Part shown: positions 48,635 through 60,291 of the stretch, piece after piece
Numbering within the stretch: position 1 is the stretch's first letter
Layout of the letters: the number at the start of each line of letters is the position of its first letter
Assembly (NCBI GenBank): GCA_019722365.1
Contig: JADFUC010000954.1
Coordinates: 3,162,001-3,226,000, forward strand
Length of the DNA: 64,000 bases
From: Lithospermum erythrorhizon
Taxonomy: Eukaryota; Streptophyta; Magnoliopsida; Boraginales; Boraginaceae
Direction of reading: 5' to 3'
Translations under genes and position numbers: made by a program
Notes under the pieces: model-generated
Seen by the model: the letters and a program-made list of their open reading frames with translations, nothing else
Databases searched by the model: none
What the model was told of the DNA's origin: nothing

Positions 48635-49404
48635 GTAATTGTTATCGAGGAAACAGATCTTGAAGTTTTTTCATTTGCGTTGGCGGTGCTTATTAAATCA
48701 TGATTAGCCGCTGGCCCGGCCAATTCCTTATATATTAAGTTAACTTTTGTTCGTTGTTAGAAGTCTTTCCATTTTATGATTTTTTAAATTAAGAGTTTTT
48801 TACGTTTTTGGTAGATTTGTTATTAAACAATCGTGTGTTATTGATGAAATGCTTGTGATTCGTGTCTTGTGGTTGATGAAAGTCTTGCAAAATGGCGTTC
48901 GTTGAAAGATGTTTTGATTTTTGGTTATCTTATGATTGACTTTTTACATGTTGGAGAAGATTAGTTTAGTCTCTTGAGGTTGGAGTAGAATCAATTTATG
49001 ATGTATGTTGTAGCGATTAAAATCTGATATGGCCCAATACAGGTTCGAAAAGAATGGCGTTCTGAAAATCTGATACATATTTTGGTCATTTGGCGATGTT
49101 CTACCATGATGTTTTGTGTTAGTTCTTTTGGCGATGTTATTTCGCCCGATGTTTTAGTGTTTGATTTTACAGTTCGGTAAACATTTAAAACATTCAGAAA
49201 CTTGTTGATGGTGCAGCTGATGCATATATGCGCGATGTTTTTTATTATTCATGAGCTCACGTAGCGGTCTATTAAATTATGCATTGAGTTTGAGGAGATG
49301 ATAGAGTAACGGATGAAAGCATGAAGATCTAGAAGTTTTTTTTTTTTATCGGCTGAAATCTTATTTTGATTTCACGATATTAAATGCTTTCAGCTTGAGG
49401 AGGG

Positions 49405-49602
49405 TATTGAGATGGATGGGATAATTTGGAAGATATTATTAGTATTAATTATTATTATTCTTAGTAATAGTTTTAGTAATAAGCATTGTCTTAGGGATTC
49501 TTATTATTATCGTAAGTATTTGATATTGTATACATAAATATGGAGGCTACTTTCTTCTATATTTGAAGTTTATTAATATAATTTCATTATTATCGTGCAC
49601 TC
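49405..49602 (+). repeat. Right terminal repeat of the TRIM
   Basis: Partner of 48430-48634. It starts directly after the purine tract and ends at the AGATG duplication. Confidence 0.75.
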
Positions 49603-50730
49603 AGATGGGGCGAGGAAGCGAGTAGAGGATTACAAGTGATGAAGATGCGAAGGCAATTCTAGCTATCCCCTTGAGTCGTGTTCCAACCCAGGATAAGATA
49701 ATTTGGCACTACACTAAGTGTAGGAATTATGTAACTTCTTCGGGGTATTGGTGTGCAAAGGAGATGAAGAAGAATGGGGTGTTAAGAAAGAATGCCGGAA
49801 TCTTCGGACCCCTGTCGGAAGAATGTGTGGAAATTACAAGTGCCCCTCGTGTGAAGACTTTCTTATGGAATGTTTACATAACATTTTACCTACTAGAGAT
49901 CGGTTAAGGCGTAAAGGAATCATCGTGGAGAGCACTTGTGTTCTTTGCAACAATGATTGTGAAAACTTAACTTATCTCATGGCTACTTGTCCTATTTCTA
50001 GCAGGTTGTGGTTCGCTTCTCCTTGGAGTTAAATACCACCGGACAACCGTGGAGCTCCTTCAAGGAATGGTGGGTCGAATTAAGTGTAAGGCTGGAACTG
50101 CAAAGGAGGCAGGATGTACTGTCCTCACTTGCTTGTTCTCTATGGTGCTTGTGGAAAAAAAGGAATAATATTATCTTTGGAGGTCATCAAGGGGACCTTG
50201 GTCTAGTTTGGGAAGAGGGGCACAACCTTGCGGTGTCTTTCTTGGAGGCACAACAGCCTGCCCAGTAACAGCTACAAAGGAGGGAAAGTGGATGAAACTG
50301 GGGGAGGGACAGGTCAAGGTCAATGTAAATGCAGCATACTTGAAGGAGACCAAGACCGGAGCTGTGGGCGTGGTTAGAAGGGAGTCGACTGGTGCATTTC
50401 TGGGAGCAGCCTTCAACAGGTTACCATACAATGCTTTACCTTTACTTGGGAGCAGCCTTCAGCAGGGATCGAATTTGCTTGGCTTAATGGATGGAGGCGA
50501 ATAGTGCTCGAAAGCGACTCAAAGAAACTCATCCATTTCCTACGAGGGGAGCACATGACACTTATTGAAGTTGAACTCATCATTGGCGATATATTTTTTT
50601 TGGCGAGACACATGGAGGTTCAATTTCGACATACTTCACGGGTATCCAACAATGTAGCACACAGTGTAGCGCATTTGGATCATGGGGGTAAGATGGAGCA
50701 TCAATGAACTTCGCTTCGTAGCGTTAGACT

Positions 50731-53549
50731 TTTAAATAGCTTCTTGGCATTTAGGTAGTTCTTTACTTTGTCTTATGACTTACGGACAACATTCTCTTTT
50801 CGTTTATGATATAAATGTCGTTTGGTAAAAAGCGTCGATTTGGAGCACAGTAATAAATGTGAATAAGTTGCGACTTGTCCTAGTTAATGACAATGTTGCC
50901 GATAGATTTTAGTGGATAATAGTATATACAGTATTGTAATTTGGTCCCAAATAAATAGATCTTGAAATCACTAACGTATATAAAAGTGTGAATAAGGGTT
51001 ATGTTTCTTAGTTTAACTAACTTCCTTTTATTAATTCTTTAAATTCTGCTTCTCTCTAAAAAATGCGAAAATTAGGTAAAATATTACTTTTAATTAATAA
51101 TTCATAACTTAATTGATAATTAAGTTTCTAAGAAGTCTTCTCTCCCTAAAATCTATTCTTGCCAAGCTTAAATGTGTTTATTAAGAGTATAATTAATTTT
51201 CTTATTTTAAGGAGAAAATCATAAACGATGATGTTAAAAGAATATTAGGAGGCAAGAAGCCGTGATGTTAAAAAGTTTAAAAGTTGATGTAAAATATTTA
51301 GGTGAAAATAGAAAATGATCAAGTAAAAAGGAACAAGAAAATTTCATACGTGATCAAAAGCTATTAAATATGGACGAGGAGGGAGTATTAACTAATACGT
51401 TTATGTAGACTTATTGTTATTGTTATTATTATTATAATTGGTGTTAGTTAAATAATCATATGTCTTTGTGTAGAATTATTATTATATTTATTTATGTAGA
51501 ACTATTATTTGTTATTATTATTATAATATGTATTAATAATTATATGCTTGTTGTAGAATTATTATTATTATTATTATTATTGTTATTTAATTTTCTGATA
51601 TGAATTTTATATATTGAGATCCACAAAAATTTAAATTATATTTTTTAAATCATACCAATTTAACGGACATAAAAGGAAATAATTCGATGATACTATATTG
51701 ATGATCAATTCGTCATTATATTCGTGAATTTGATATATTTGATATATATCTTTCTTAAATCACGATTAGAAATGTGGCGTTCGTGAATATGATTACAAAT
51801 GTCGCGTTAAATTGAATATGATTACAAAATGTCGCGTTAAATGGATATGATTACGAAAATGTCGCGTTAGGATATTTGTATGATTTAGATGACAAATTAA
51901 TATGTAGCGTATCTTTATATACTTTTGGTAGAATTATTATTATTATTATAATTATTATTATTATTATTATTATTACTTATCCCTTTGAATCATAATAGTT
52001 GTTAACGAAAAATTATTTTAGTTTCAGTTAACAAATAATGATAAAGTCATATACAAGTATTAGGGTTCCCGATAAATTATTTCACAATTTCAATGAAAGA
52101 ATTAGGCTCTATATTGAATATATAAGCATTTGACATAGCCATTCGTATAAATTTTTCATTTTATTGCATTTTATGTGATAACAAAATTATAAAGTATAAC
52201 ATACAGTAGATTAAATCATTTCTTAATATTATCATTATATCTGACGTATTTCAGGTAGTTGATGAAGTAATCAAAGTGCAGAACATGTTAATATGATTAA
52301 TGTGTCATGTAAAAAATTCTTTTTCTTTCTTAGTTGGAGAAAAGAAAGAATTGAGATGTTTAAATTGAAGATGCTATCTTTTAAAACTAATTATCTGTCA
52401 AGTATATAATTGAATTTGATTGATTATTATTCGAATAATATAATTTTGGATGTTAATATTAATTATATTTTCCATTACTAATATTTTACTAAAAATATGA
52501 TTAAATGTCGATTGACATATATTATTTAAGTTTATAAAAATTTATTATTTTGTTGAATATGTATTAATAATAATTTATATTAATAATTTAAGTAATATTA
52601 CTAATAAAATTATACTTAAAATAAATAGTACTAGAAAACAAAATAAATATTATCCACAAAAAAGTAACTCGGTCGTGCTGTTAAATTGATACTAATGATC
52701 TTTAAAAAAAATATTTAATCATCTTATTTTATCGTAATTTTTAAATACTTATATTTAAAAGAGTTATTAAATTGATCGAAGTATCGATTCAAAAATAAAA
52801 ATAATATTAATTAAAAAAATTTAAAGGAATGTAAGTTTTACTTGATTTTAGAATGATTTAATTAAACATAAAAAAATATATCGAATATTTGAAAATCGGG
52901 TGCGTGTAGTAAATAAAAAATATGAAATATCACCTATATTTCATAATCTTCATTCTTCAGGGCTATATCTAACACATGAGATACTAAACCAGTCCAAACC
53001 AGTTCATGCAACACAGTATTCATACAACTTTAATTTGTTTGACATTTTATCCATGCATGATTCTTGAAGATTTTCACTTCTTGGTGGCATCCTCACACCG
53101 AATAATCACTACAGCATGCTGATGAATCCATGCCAGATAAGGTACGAGGAGACTTTTGATATTCATCAGTGTTACTCAAATTCAGAAGTGCGGCAAATAT
53201 TTCGGGCGAAATAATTGATACTAATGTTGAAAAACACATCATCTGAAGATCAAATCTAAGACCAGACCATAGAGTCCTAATGATAAAGACATCAACCAAC
53301 CCCCATCAATCACGACACAGGAATTCCAAATTCATTCCTCGTTCAAATTTTTACATGGTGCCGTAGTTTCTTAGGTATCATCATTTGATGCCTTGTCTTG
53401 TTTGAGTTGGTGTCTTGGTGAGAAATGAACTGGTAAAGTTAAAAGGGGATCTCATCTGCATGCTTGCCACACCATTATCATTGCAAATTTTTATTTAGTT
53501 ACTCCCCCCAACTTTGATTTCCTATTATCAAATTTAACTAATTACGCAA
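50731..53549. other. AT-rich DNA with microsatellites, no gene
   Basis: Extremely AT-rich. (ATT)n runs lie at 51557-51581 and 51932-51976. A roughly 80-base phrase ending TGTAGAATTATTATTAT recurs at about 51450-51490 and 51532-51575. No coding similarity. Confidence 0.6.
51765..51872. repeat. Minisatellite, unit about 30 bases
   Basis: Three clear units contain GATATGATTACAAA-like then ATGTCGCGTTA (starting at about 51784, 51814 and 51843), preceded by one degenerate unit. The CG-bearing core is striking in such AT-rich DNA. Confidence 0.75.
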
Positions 53550-53657
53550 ATCTATTAATAGTACCACAAGCTGAAAGTACCATTTTATCCATTCTCTCTG
53601 AATGAAAATTATTACAATGTATCTATTAATAGTACCACAAGCTGAAAGTACCATTTT
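53550..53657. repeat. Perfect 37-base direct repeat
   Basis: 53550-53586 and 53621-53657 are identical (starting ATCTATTAATAGTACCACAA) and are separated by 34 bases of unrelated sequence. Confidence 0.9.
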
Positions 53658-54535
53658 TAAAATATTTTTCATCAAATACTATCAAGCAAATGTACTACAC
53701 TGTTATTTACTAAAACCAAATTAAATACAACGGATCAAATTTGCAATTAACTCTCCTTTATACCTCTCATTTTGATTTTTGATTTTCGTTTCTAAAAAAT
53801 CATTTGTTTGACCACTTGAAATTATATTCTGATTCAGTCGTTCATCAACCTTATCATGAAACAAGTAAAGTAAATGTTAGAGCTAATAATGTATCGTTGT
53901 ACGGCTGTAGGACTGATTGAACAGATTTTTTTTACTTTTTATAGTGGGAGGCCAGGGGTAAGTAACAACTCTCTATCCAAGGGCACTACTACTTAATTAG
54001 ATTGTGTAGTATCTCGTTTATAGTTGGATTTGATAGTGTAGTTTTGTAACATATCAGCATCAAAGAGAGCATTGTGCATTTGTGCGTGGAATAAAGAGAA
54101 CCAGAAAATGTGACCCAGGCTTCTATACTTAATTCCTAATATATCAATCACTGTATATGTTGCTTGAATTGTGTTAATTTAATAAAAAAGTTTGGTTATA
54201 CAAAGTAATAAATTTAAGTTATTCAATTTTAATTACATTTGATCTCTATCACTGCATATATGCTAAATAAATATCCTTCACTTGGCAACAATAATGACAT
54301 TTCATTAATGTACAAGCTAATGAATAGCACTCCACAGAGATAAACTAAAGATGATATTGATTGTCGGTCGATCGAAGGCAAATGGGGAGGAAGTCCTATC
54401 AGGAGGGTTTGTGTGGATCGATTAATGAACCATAATTTAATTTTTATATAAGAATGATGAATAAATTAATATAGAACACATATTGATAAATATAAAAGTT
54501 TAGGCTGTGGATTAAATTGTGAAAAATGAATTGAA

Positions 54536-54567
<32 letters not shown>

Positions 54568-56391
54568 TATAATTCATAAAATTTTATTTTAGAAAAATTA
54601 AGTGACGATTGTTCCTTAGAGCCACCCTTAGTGGTTTCACTAATGAGGCAAACTAATTGTTGAAATGGTCGAATGGTGGAATCGAGTTGTCACTTTGATG
54701 CCAGAGATAGTTGAAACATGCGCGCATTGTAGTTTGGTTAGGATATTGGCGAAAATGCGAGTTAATCCCCATTTTAACGTAGACGTTAAAATTTGACGGT
54801 CAACTTGTTTGGTGTTCAAATTTGGGATAAACTTAATATTTTGATGAACATGTGGGAAAATTTTCTATTTCAATTACGTTTGGGGCGAAATTACTATTGT
54901 TATGAACTTTTGAAATAAAATGTTATTTTCGCGGATTTGGTTACAACGAGGCTATCGTTTTCGCATAACAAGTCTCATTTTTTCATGTGAGGAATGGGCG
55001 TTGGAGGTGTTAGTGAAATTTTTTGAAGGCTCAAAGCGGGCTTAATTGTTAATTGATGGGGAAGGGGGTGGTTGTTAAATTCCAATTTAAAGTTTATTTT
55101 GGATGTAAATTTTCTGATTAATCTGATACACCAAAAGTTTATAAAAATTATAAATTACCGAAATTTGATTATAATTATATTGACGCCAATTTAGCAGCCC
55201 ATTAAAATGGGAATTAAGCGGCAGCAACATCGATATGCGTGATGTGCAGCGGTTCAACTATATATATGGGATGATGAGTGAGTGGATGAAACGGTGGAAA
55301 TCCATCATTAAGGTTAAGACGACAACGCTATCATTTGCACATGTTTATGGACCTCCACCACGTACACATTTTCTCGCTTATAATTACGTACTGATGAATC
55401 GGAATATATCTATACTATATATAATGTGCAGGGTGGATTGGTGGATTCTAGAAGTGGTACAGAATTAATGTATTTTACATTTCTTAGCCGATTATTTTTT
55501 ATTTTAATTTTCGCTAGTAAGCTTATTAAATGGTGTATGGCACAACGAAGATAAATTTTAATAGCTAACTACTTATAAATATTATCTCTTAGGTAATACT
55601 CATGAGTATCGTAGAAAAAATAAAAAGTTATTTAGTCTTACAATATTTTCTTACATGTAGTAACTTTTCATCTTATTTTTTTAGGATTTTTTTTAAAGTT
55701 TTTCATTATAATTTTATTATAAAATAATAAAATAATTTGTGACAATGCTGTAGTATGTCATAATTTATCAAAGTAGTATACAATATTTATACTTTTACAA
55801 CTGCATAGTTCTAAAGAAAAATCAATAACTAATCTTTATTATGGCATTGTTTGGATCGGACCCCTTTACATGCACGGATGCACCAACGAATTGTAAATTT
55901 GTAACCAATATATTGAACCCTGCGGCATTATCTACAAAGTTAAAAAACATATATTTTCAGAAAGAAAAAAAAAACAAAGATCGATCAATAATTATTTATA
56001 CGAGACATGCTAATTTATGCATTAATACATTCTCTACCAAATGGAAAGTTCATAATTATAGAATTTAAGTTAATCTCTCCAGCATTGAAATATGTCAAGA
56101 ATATATAGAATGAGATTACTAGCATTGAAAATATGACAAGAATAGAATGAGATTGGTAGTTATTTTTGTAACATTTATTTTTGCCCAAATCGTTTCTTTT
56201 AAAAATAATAATTGAATAGTTGAAATTACTAGCATTTCTCTTTTTTAATATTTAAGATGATATTATTTCAAATATAAGAGTATTACAACTTATGAAGCTA
56301 ACTTTCTTTAATTAATATATTTCTTGTAAAATTTCGAGCCCGTCAAAGGCATCTTGGTTGGAGGCGCTGAATAGATGTCTAGGCTGAAGGA
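53658..56391. other. Intergenic DNA, no gene
   Basis: A (TA)n microsatellite spans 54536-54563. The block at about 54740-55080 has words such as TTTGGGGCGAAATTACTATT that look like part of an old dispersed repeat, but I could not find its ends. Confidence 0.45.
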
Positions 56392-56607
56392 ATGTGCACT
56401 AGCATTCCTCTTTTAAGCACGGTGTTTGAAAAAATCTTTAAACACACAAATCGTCTCTCAGCTTATAGTCTCAAGTTCCTCCTCTCTATTATTAATACTT
56501 TGATTACCAAACTCCATTTCTCCTTGAATAATTCTGGAACACTGAATTATTTTCTAGGAATAGAGGTTTCTTCAAACCACAATACCGAAGTGACTCACAC
56601 TATCTGA
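56392..56607 (+). pseudogene. Copia reverse transcriptase fragment
   Basis: An open stretch of 71 codons contains INTLITKLHFSLNNSGTLNY and FLGIEVSSN. This matches the segment after the YVDD motif in plant Copia reverse transcriptases (I--L---F-LKDLG-L-YFLGIEV). The KDLG core is mutated. No flanking domain is readable, so this is a scrap. Confidence 0.65.
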
Positions 56608-57779
56608 AAAGGAAAATTCGAAAATATGTGATGTTGAATCACTGCAGTTGACTTCAGCTAGGCGGGAAAGAGATAAAGAAAAAGAAGCTACTAAAATAGA
56701 CTATTCGACGAATGCACTAAGCAAAAATGTGCTTAAAGCGAGGCTTCTTTTTTACATGTACTTTTATGGAATTGCTGGTGTCGAAATAGTGAATGTGGAG
56801 CGAGTAGCATTATTGTTAAAGATCATATATGAATCACACTCTAAATAATTAATTGGATTCAACTAAATTCTCTAGATAAATATACTCAATCTAGTGAAAT
56901 GCAAAGAAATTTTTTTATTATTTATAAAAGGGTGAAAATAAAATCAGATTGTAGGGAAAATTTAACTGACATACGTGTTTTATCGAATCGAAGCGGATCA
57001 TTTGTCCATTATGAGTCGCAAGCATTTGATGACAATTTGGTGAGATGTAAAACTGCGGCTGCGAGGCGATATGAGGCAGTATGAGTTCGAGTTTAACTTG
57101 TCTTGAGTTGGTTATGTCTTTATTATGAGAGCGATATGTGTCGCAGTGCGATAGATTGAGATTTGAGTGCGGACTTGGATATGATCTGGCTAAATGGCGT
57201 AGCGTATTTCAGTGTTGGTATGTGAGCGATGCGGGATGCTTCGAACGTCTTGATTCTCTTTAGAAACGATGGAGTTCACTGCAAACATTTCAAGTGTATT
57301 AGTTAGTGGCGATGGTGGAGACATCTTACGTGGGAATTTAGTAGCTTGAGAGAGGCTCTGTCTCCGAGGCGGGACTTGATATATTATATGACTCAGGAGC
57401 TTGAAGTTGTATGGAGTAATAGTAAGCAGTGTTGAGCGGCGTTATGCTAACTTTATCTTCGTCGGCGCCACTTGGCGTGTTGTTGTAGAGTGATGATAGT
57501 ATGAAGGTGGAAGCGTTCGCTTGTTGATGATCTTGTCCCGACTAGACGAGAACTTTATGACGTATTTCCAGCGTAGTATTCAGTATAGGAATTTGAGCGT
57601 TCGAGTTTATTCACTATATGCGGAACTTGATGATTATCGCTTTAGATACATCGGGTGTTCATTGATATTTTGGAATAATCGAGGGCTCACATGTCTTGTC
57701 TTGAATATTCGAAGAGCGTTAGCAAGAAATCTACGTCAGATTCCCATCAGATTTTGCTTCAAGCTTGAATAATTATTGC
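56608..57779. other. GC-richer unassigned block
   Basis: From about 56980 the composition rises, as in the other decayed elements of this window, and short frames appear on the plus strand. I recognise no domain. Next to the LTR-like block, it is probably decayed retroelement interior. Confidence 0.35.
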
Positions 57780-58545
57780 GTTTGTGTAGTAATTTTTATT
57801 CCAGACGCCTATTTTGGCCAAGTGGAGGTATTTTCCAGGAACCACGTGGTGTTTTACTGGTGGTTTAAAAGATTTAACTTAGAGAAATCTTAAAGGTTTT
57901 TTACTGTATTTTTTCAAGTATTTTTTTAGTGTTTCTGGATGAAATTTTCGAACAAGGGGGTGTTTATATAGGCCTTGGTGTGAATCTTTCTTTTGATTGA
58001 TTGAGCACATTTTGAGGTGGATCTTGTCTTAGCAGTTGAATTTTAGTAGTTGTAATTGATCGAAAGCACAAACGGCCTGAAAGAGATCCTAAATATGCGC
58101 TATTTTAGGGTCCCTAAAATTTTAGAGCTTTTAATTTTAATCCTGAACTTCCTGGAATCTTAACTTTAAGCATAGTTTCTAGGCAATGCGTTTTATTGTT
58201 TTGAAATATTTCTTTTGTGCCCTATAGCCGATTTTAATCAATAAAATTGGGAATTTTCTTAATCCTAATTTTAATTGACATTTAATTGAGGCTATTTTCT
58301 CGAGAACCCTATTTCTAGTTTAAAATTAAGGTTAATTAATGTAAAACCTTTCTTTTCTACTTCGATTAACTCTAAGGGCTTAATTCAGGAAACTTTATTT
58401 GTCGAATGTTTGATTCAAAAGCTTAAGTTGTCGAGCACTGTCAATAGCGTGGCGTTTTTAGTGGCTCGATTATTAATTAATTTGATTAATTTTTCTTAAT
58501 CAAATTAATTATTATTTTAATAAATTTTCGATATCTACATCTAGG
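57780..58545 (-). repeat. LTR-like block, probably Gypsy
   Basis: On the minus strand it holds TATATAAA (57963-57970) in the context AAGGCCTATATAAACACCCC followed by a stretch rich in AAATTTCAT words, typical of plant Gypsy LTRs at the start of R. No second copy is in the window, so it may be a solo LTR or one end of a broken element. Confidence 0.35.
58475..58510. repeat. Perfect 15-bp hairpin
   Basis: AATTAATTTGATTAA (58475-58489) and its exact reverse complement (58496-58510) flank the six-base loop TTTTTC. It lies near the right end of the LTR-like block. Confidence 0.85.
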
Positions 58546-59736
58546 ACGAGTCATATTATCTTTCGGTATTATATTATGTATATGTGGAGTAGGTGACCAC
58601 ATATACAAACATTAGTGTTGGCATATTACAATTTGACATGATTAAAACCAAAATTAATTTTTAATAAGGTAATAGAACAAAACCTTATAACATGATTCAT
58701 GTATTTTGACATATTTAATGTGAAATAGATAGGCCCTCGCCACAAAGAGGCTAGATTCATTAATATTGATGACAGTGAAAGTTGTAGATAGAATCGAGCC
58801 ACCAATATAATTATTTCCTTAGAATGCATTAGTTGCCTTTGCTTCCTTGAAATTTTCGAGTATTCCAAAAATTATTCCCAATAATATCAAAACTACACTT
58901 GGTCTTAGCATTAAGTGAGTGACAACTTTATTACAACAAGATGACCAAGTTTGAAATTTATGAAATCTTGCAAGACTCAAATACTTATTATTGTTGAATG
59001 TATATACTCCATGTAATAACATTAATAGATGAAAACTTGGAATGTGTTAACGTATTTGGCATCTAAGCTACTTTTTCAAAACGTTGCATTAATATACTCA
59101 TACCCTGGCTAGTGTTTCATTTTATTGGGAAGCCTTTTTAGCTTGGGAAATGATGGAAAAGGATTGGTGATTTGATTCCATTGCCATTGACCCTCTCAAT
59201 GAAATTATCGAAAACACCAAAAATTATTATTAAAGCGAACATGGAGATGCATCATTACTCCATTGAAAGTTATGGTAAATTTGATTTATAGATGGGGTAT
59301 CTTTTCACACATTTAGTCCTCCATGACTTTTTTCTTGCATAGTGTACCCTCTTTTGTCCTTCAAACTTTTTCTTTCCCTACGATTAGTATCATTCCTTTT
59401 TCAATTTCCTCGAGAGTTGGGAAATCAATAGCTAACAGCATGAATATATATGTATGGTTGAGTAAGATGATCATATATATTCACATGGAGATGAATTTGT
59501 CATATCGTGTGAGGGGGAAGTGGGAACAATATTTGTTGAGAAAGATTGTTTGTATGTATGTTGTAAATGGATGACAGTCTAAAAAGTGAAAGTTAGTCAA
59601 GTGATCTGATGCCACTGCTGGATCTTCCTCTCCTAATTACTTACCTTATTAGCTTATTCAATTACCAATTCCATAAAAAGAATAATTTAGACTTTAGATT
59701 AATTTTCAATATTTAAATGAATAAAAAAGAAAGTTG
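58546..59736. other. AT-rich intergenic DNA
   Basis: No gene or repeat with clear ends is seen. Confidence 0.5.
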
Positions 59737-60291
59737 TTAAATGTCGGTCTTCAAATCTTTAAATGCCGGTCAAAAAAATAATTTGACTATAATATCCCCA
59801 ACATTTCAAAAACAAACTAACCATATTTAATGTGTTTATCTTTTATGTATTAATATTTGAATTTAACTTTTCTCAACTTTGAAATATCTTTTTCTCGAAT
59901 AAAATCATACAAGATTTTCTTGAATTTTCATATGCAACTTCAGATTTTAAATTTGAATTTTTTGAGGAAATTAGTGAATATTAGAGATGCTAACTGTTGG
60001 AAAAAGCCAGTCTACGATAAAGCGAGTTGCGAAAAGAAGATAGGTTTAATTTGAATCTGAGAGAGGGTGAGGATAATTTGGGTAAGAAAAATTCAAGAAA
60101 ATTTCAATGAAAATATTTATTTTGAGGAAAAGGTATTTCAAAGTTGAGAAAAATTAAATTTAAATATTAATACATTAAAAATGAGAAGATCAAATGTGTT
60201 TGATTTGAATTCAAAATGTTAGGGATATAATAATGAAGAGTGGTTTTTTTGAGGCCAAGAAATTTAGAAATTTCCAAACCCGACATTTTAA
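59737..60291. mobile_element. Foldback element, 555 bp with long inverted arms
   Basis: The left arm starts TTAAATGTCGG at 59737 and the right arm ends CCGACATTTTAA at 60291. The arms match for about 170 bases, including TGTATTAATATTTGAATTTA on the left and its near-exact inverse at about 60153-60172, and CTCAACTTTGAAATA with its inverse. The central part (about 59905-60115) is unrelated except for short inverse words. No transposase is present. RNA from it would fold into a long hairpin. Confidence 0.8.

Larger units (their letters stand above)
48430..49602 (+). mobile_element. TRIM (terminal-repeat retrotransposon in miniature), 1173 bp
   Basis: Two direct repeats of about 200 bases (48430-48634 and 49405-49602) begin with the same TATTGAGATGGATGGGATAA. 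The 770-base interior has no coding frame. Just after the left repeat is TTGTTATCGAGG (48639-48650), a poor match to TGGTATCAGAGC. Just before the right repeat is the purine tract GAGGAGGG (49397-49404). AGATG flanks both sides (48425-48429 and 49603-49607), a fitting 5-base target-site duplication. It lies inside LINE ORF2. The interior repeats GGCGATGTT/GATGTTTT words. Confidence 0.75.
45868..50707 (+). pseudogene. LINE ORF2 remnant (endonuclease, RT, zf-RVT, RNase H)
   Basis: Start MKINCLELWEL at 45868 corresponds to the MK-ISWNCRGL start of plant L1 ORF2, followed by QPDIVVLFETK. Endonuclease: WCVIGDFNDIL (about 46187-46220). Reverse transcriptase: a DMSKKLYDRV stretch (about 47272-47302), then GIRQGDPFSPYLFLFCVEGL (about 47440-47500). 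zf-RVT: KIIWHYTKCRNY (about 49695-49730), NILPTRDRLRRKGI and CVLCNNDCENLTYLMATCP (to about 50000). RNase H: VKVNVNAAYL (about 50315-50345), LESDSKKLIHFLRG (about 50505-50550) and a HTSRVSNNVAH tail (50632-50664). Broken by many stops and by the TRIM at 48430-49602. Confidence 0.8.
43660..50730 (+). mobile_element. L1-type LINE with plant RNase H, interrupted by a TRIM
   Basis: Order on the plus strand: a pyrimidine-rich leader (43700-43900), ORF1 with a DUF4283-like domain and a zinc knuckle, then ORF2 with endonuclease, reverse transcriptase, a zf-RVT domain and a C-terminal RNase H. This is the standard layout of plant L1 LINEs. The frame is broken many times, and a 1.17-kb TRIM sits between reverse transcriptase and zf-RVT. 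The 5' limit is where the leader begins; I saw no clear poly(A) tail or target-site duplication at the 3' limit. Confidence 0.85.

Noticed and set aside
59857..60054. 65-codon frame in the foldback element
   Set aside because: AT-driven, no similarity, and fully inside the inverted-repeat element.
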